From contig JAGHDE010000179.1 of assembly GCA_021160085.1 (NCBI GenBank), forward strand, positions 1 to 5,228: a stretch of DNA of 5,228 nucleotides. Direction: 5' to 3'. A program made the translations under genes and the position numbers. Positions 5,160 through 5,228 of this stretch are shown here, in pieces. This DNA is from Pseudomonadota bacterium (lineage in GTDB: Bacteria > Desulfobacterota > WTBG01 > JAGOGO01). Under the pieces are notes generated by a model that saw only the letters and a program-made list of their open reading frames with translations, did not search any database and had not been told where the DNA came from. How positions within the stretch are numbered: position 1 is the first letter of the stretch; each line of letters starts with the position of its first letter.

Positions 5160-5228
5160 TCAGACTCTTTGCCTCTGTATAATATTGGTCAGCGCGACCG
5201 CCTTTTCCTCCATATCTCCGACAACACG
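5160..5228 (-). CDS. C-terminal end of a probable ExbB-family (TtpC-like) protein
   Basis: Only the last 22 codons are in the window, ending RVVGDMEEKAVALTNII and a few polar residues before TGA at 5160-5162. The frame is open from the right edge. The tail can be laid on the C-terminal helix of the next protein, ERLEDQLDETVLTLRRF, with R-R, V-L, M-L, E-D, E-E, A-V, V-L and L-L matches and no gap. This points to a second ExbB-like protein. In TonB2-type operons a long ExbB-like protein (TtpC in Vibrio, around 450 residues) lies exactly here, 5' of the short exbB. The family call rests on 22 residues plus gene order, so it is moderate. That a protein-coding gene ends here, 6 bases before exbB, is firm. 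Confidence 0.6.
   Translation of the reverse strand, partial: RVVGDMEEKAVALTNIIQRQRV

Overview
Every gene in this 5.2 kb window lies on the minus strand, so the window is read from right to left. The genes are tightly packed, with gaps of 0 to about 40 bases and several overlaps. This looks like one long operon whose promoter lies beyond the right edge. No RNA gene, mobile element or CRISPR array is visible.

The right half is a TonB energy-transduction module. In order of transcription it holds the last 22 codons of a probable ExbB-family protein (5160-5228), a complete ExbB/TolQ/MotA-type proton-channel subunit (4542-5153), ExbD (4122-4541), TonB (3404-4108) and an exported tetratricopeptide-repeat protein (2175-3362). 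Two ExbB-like proteins in tandem followed by ExbD, TonB and a TPR protein is the layout of the TonB2/TtpC-type systems known from Vibrio and many other Gram-negative bacteria.

The left half changes subject. It holds a CcsA/ResC-like heme-handling membrane protein (1385-2146), an overlapping short ResB/Ccs1-like protein (583-1401) and the N-terminal 179 residues of a substrate-binding lipoprotein of the iron-siderophore/cobalamin ABC type (1-539, running off the left edge). CcsA and ResB together make up the System II cytochrome c synthase. The CcsA here has a strongly altered tryptophan-rich heme-handling motif, which suggests a specialised paralogue rather than the housekeeping enzyme.

The genes may work together in outer-membrane uptake of a metal complex (TonB module), periplasmic capture (lipoprotein), and maturation of a c-type cytochrome made or used with that uptake. 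The last link is inference from gene order only. A Gram-negative bacterium is certain from TonB/ExbBD. The use of System II with short, separate CcsA and ResB proteins fits Desulfobacterota, Nitrospirota or relatives, but the sequence does not settle the phylum.

Non-coding details include a perfect-register 7-bp repeat tract between resB and the lipoprotein gene (557-600), a stable hairpin at the 3' end of the TPR gene (2182-2201) that marks the border between the two halves, and an 11-codon mini-ORF bridging the TPR stop and the likely ccsA start.
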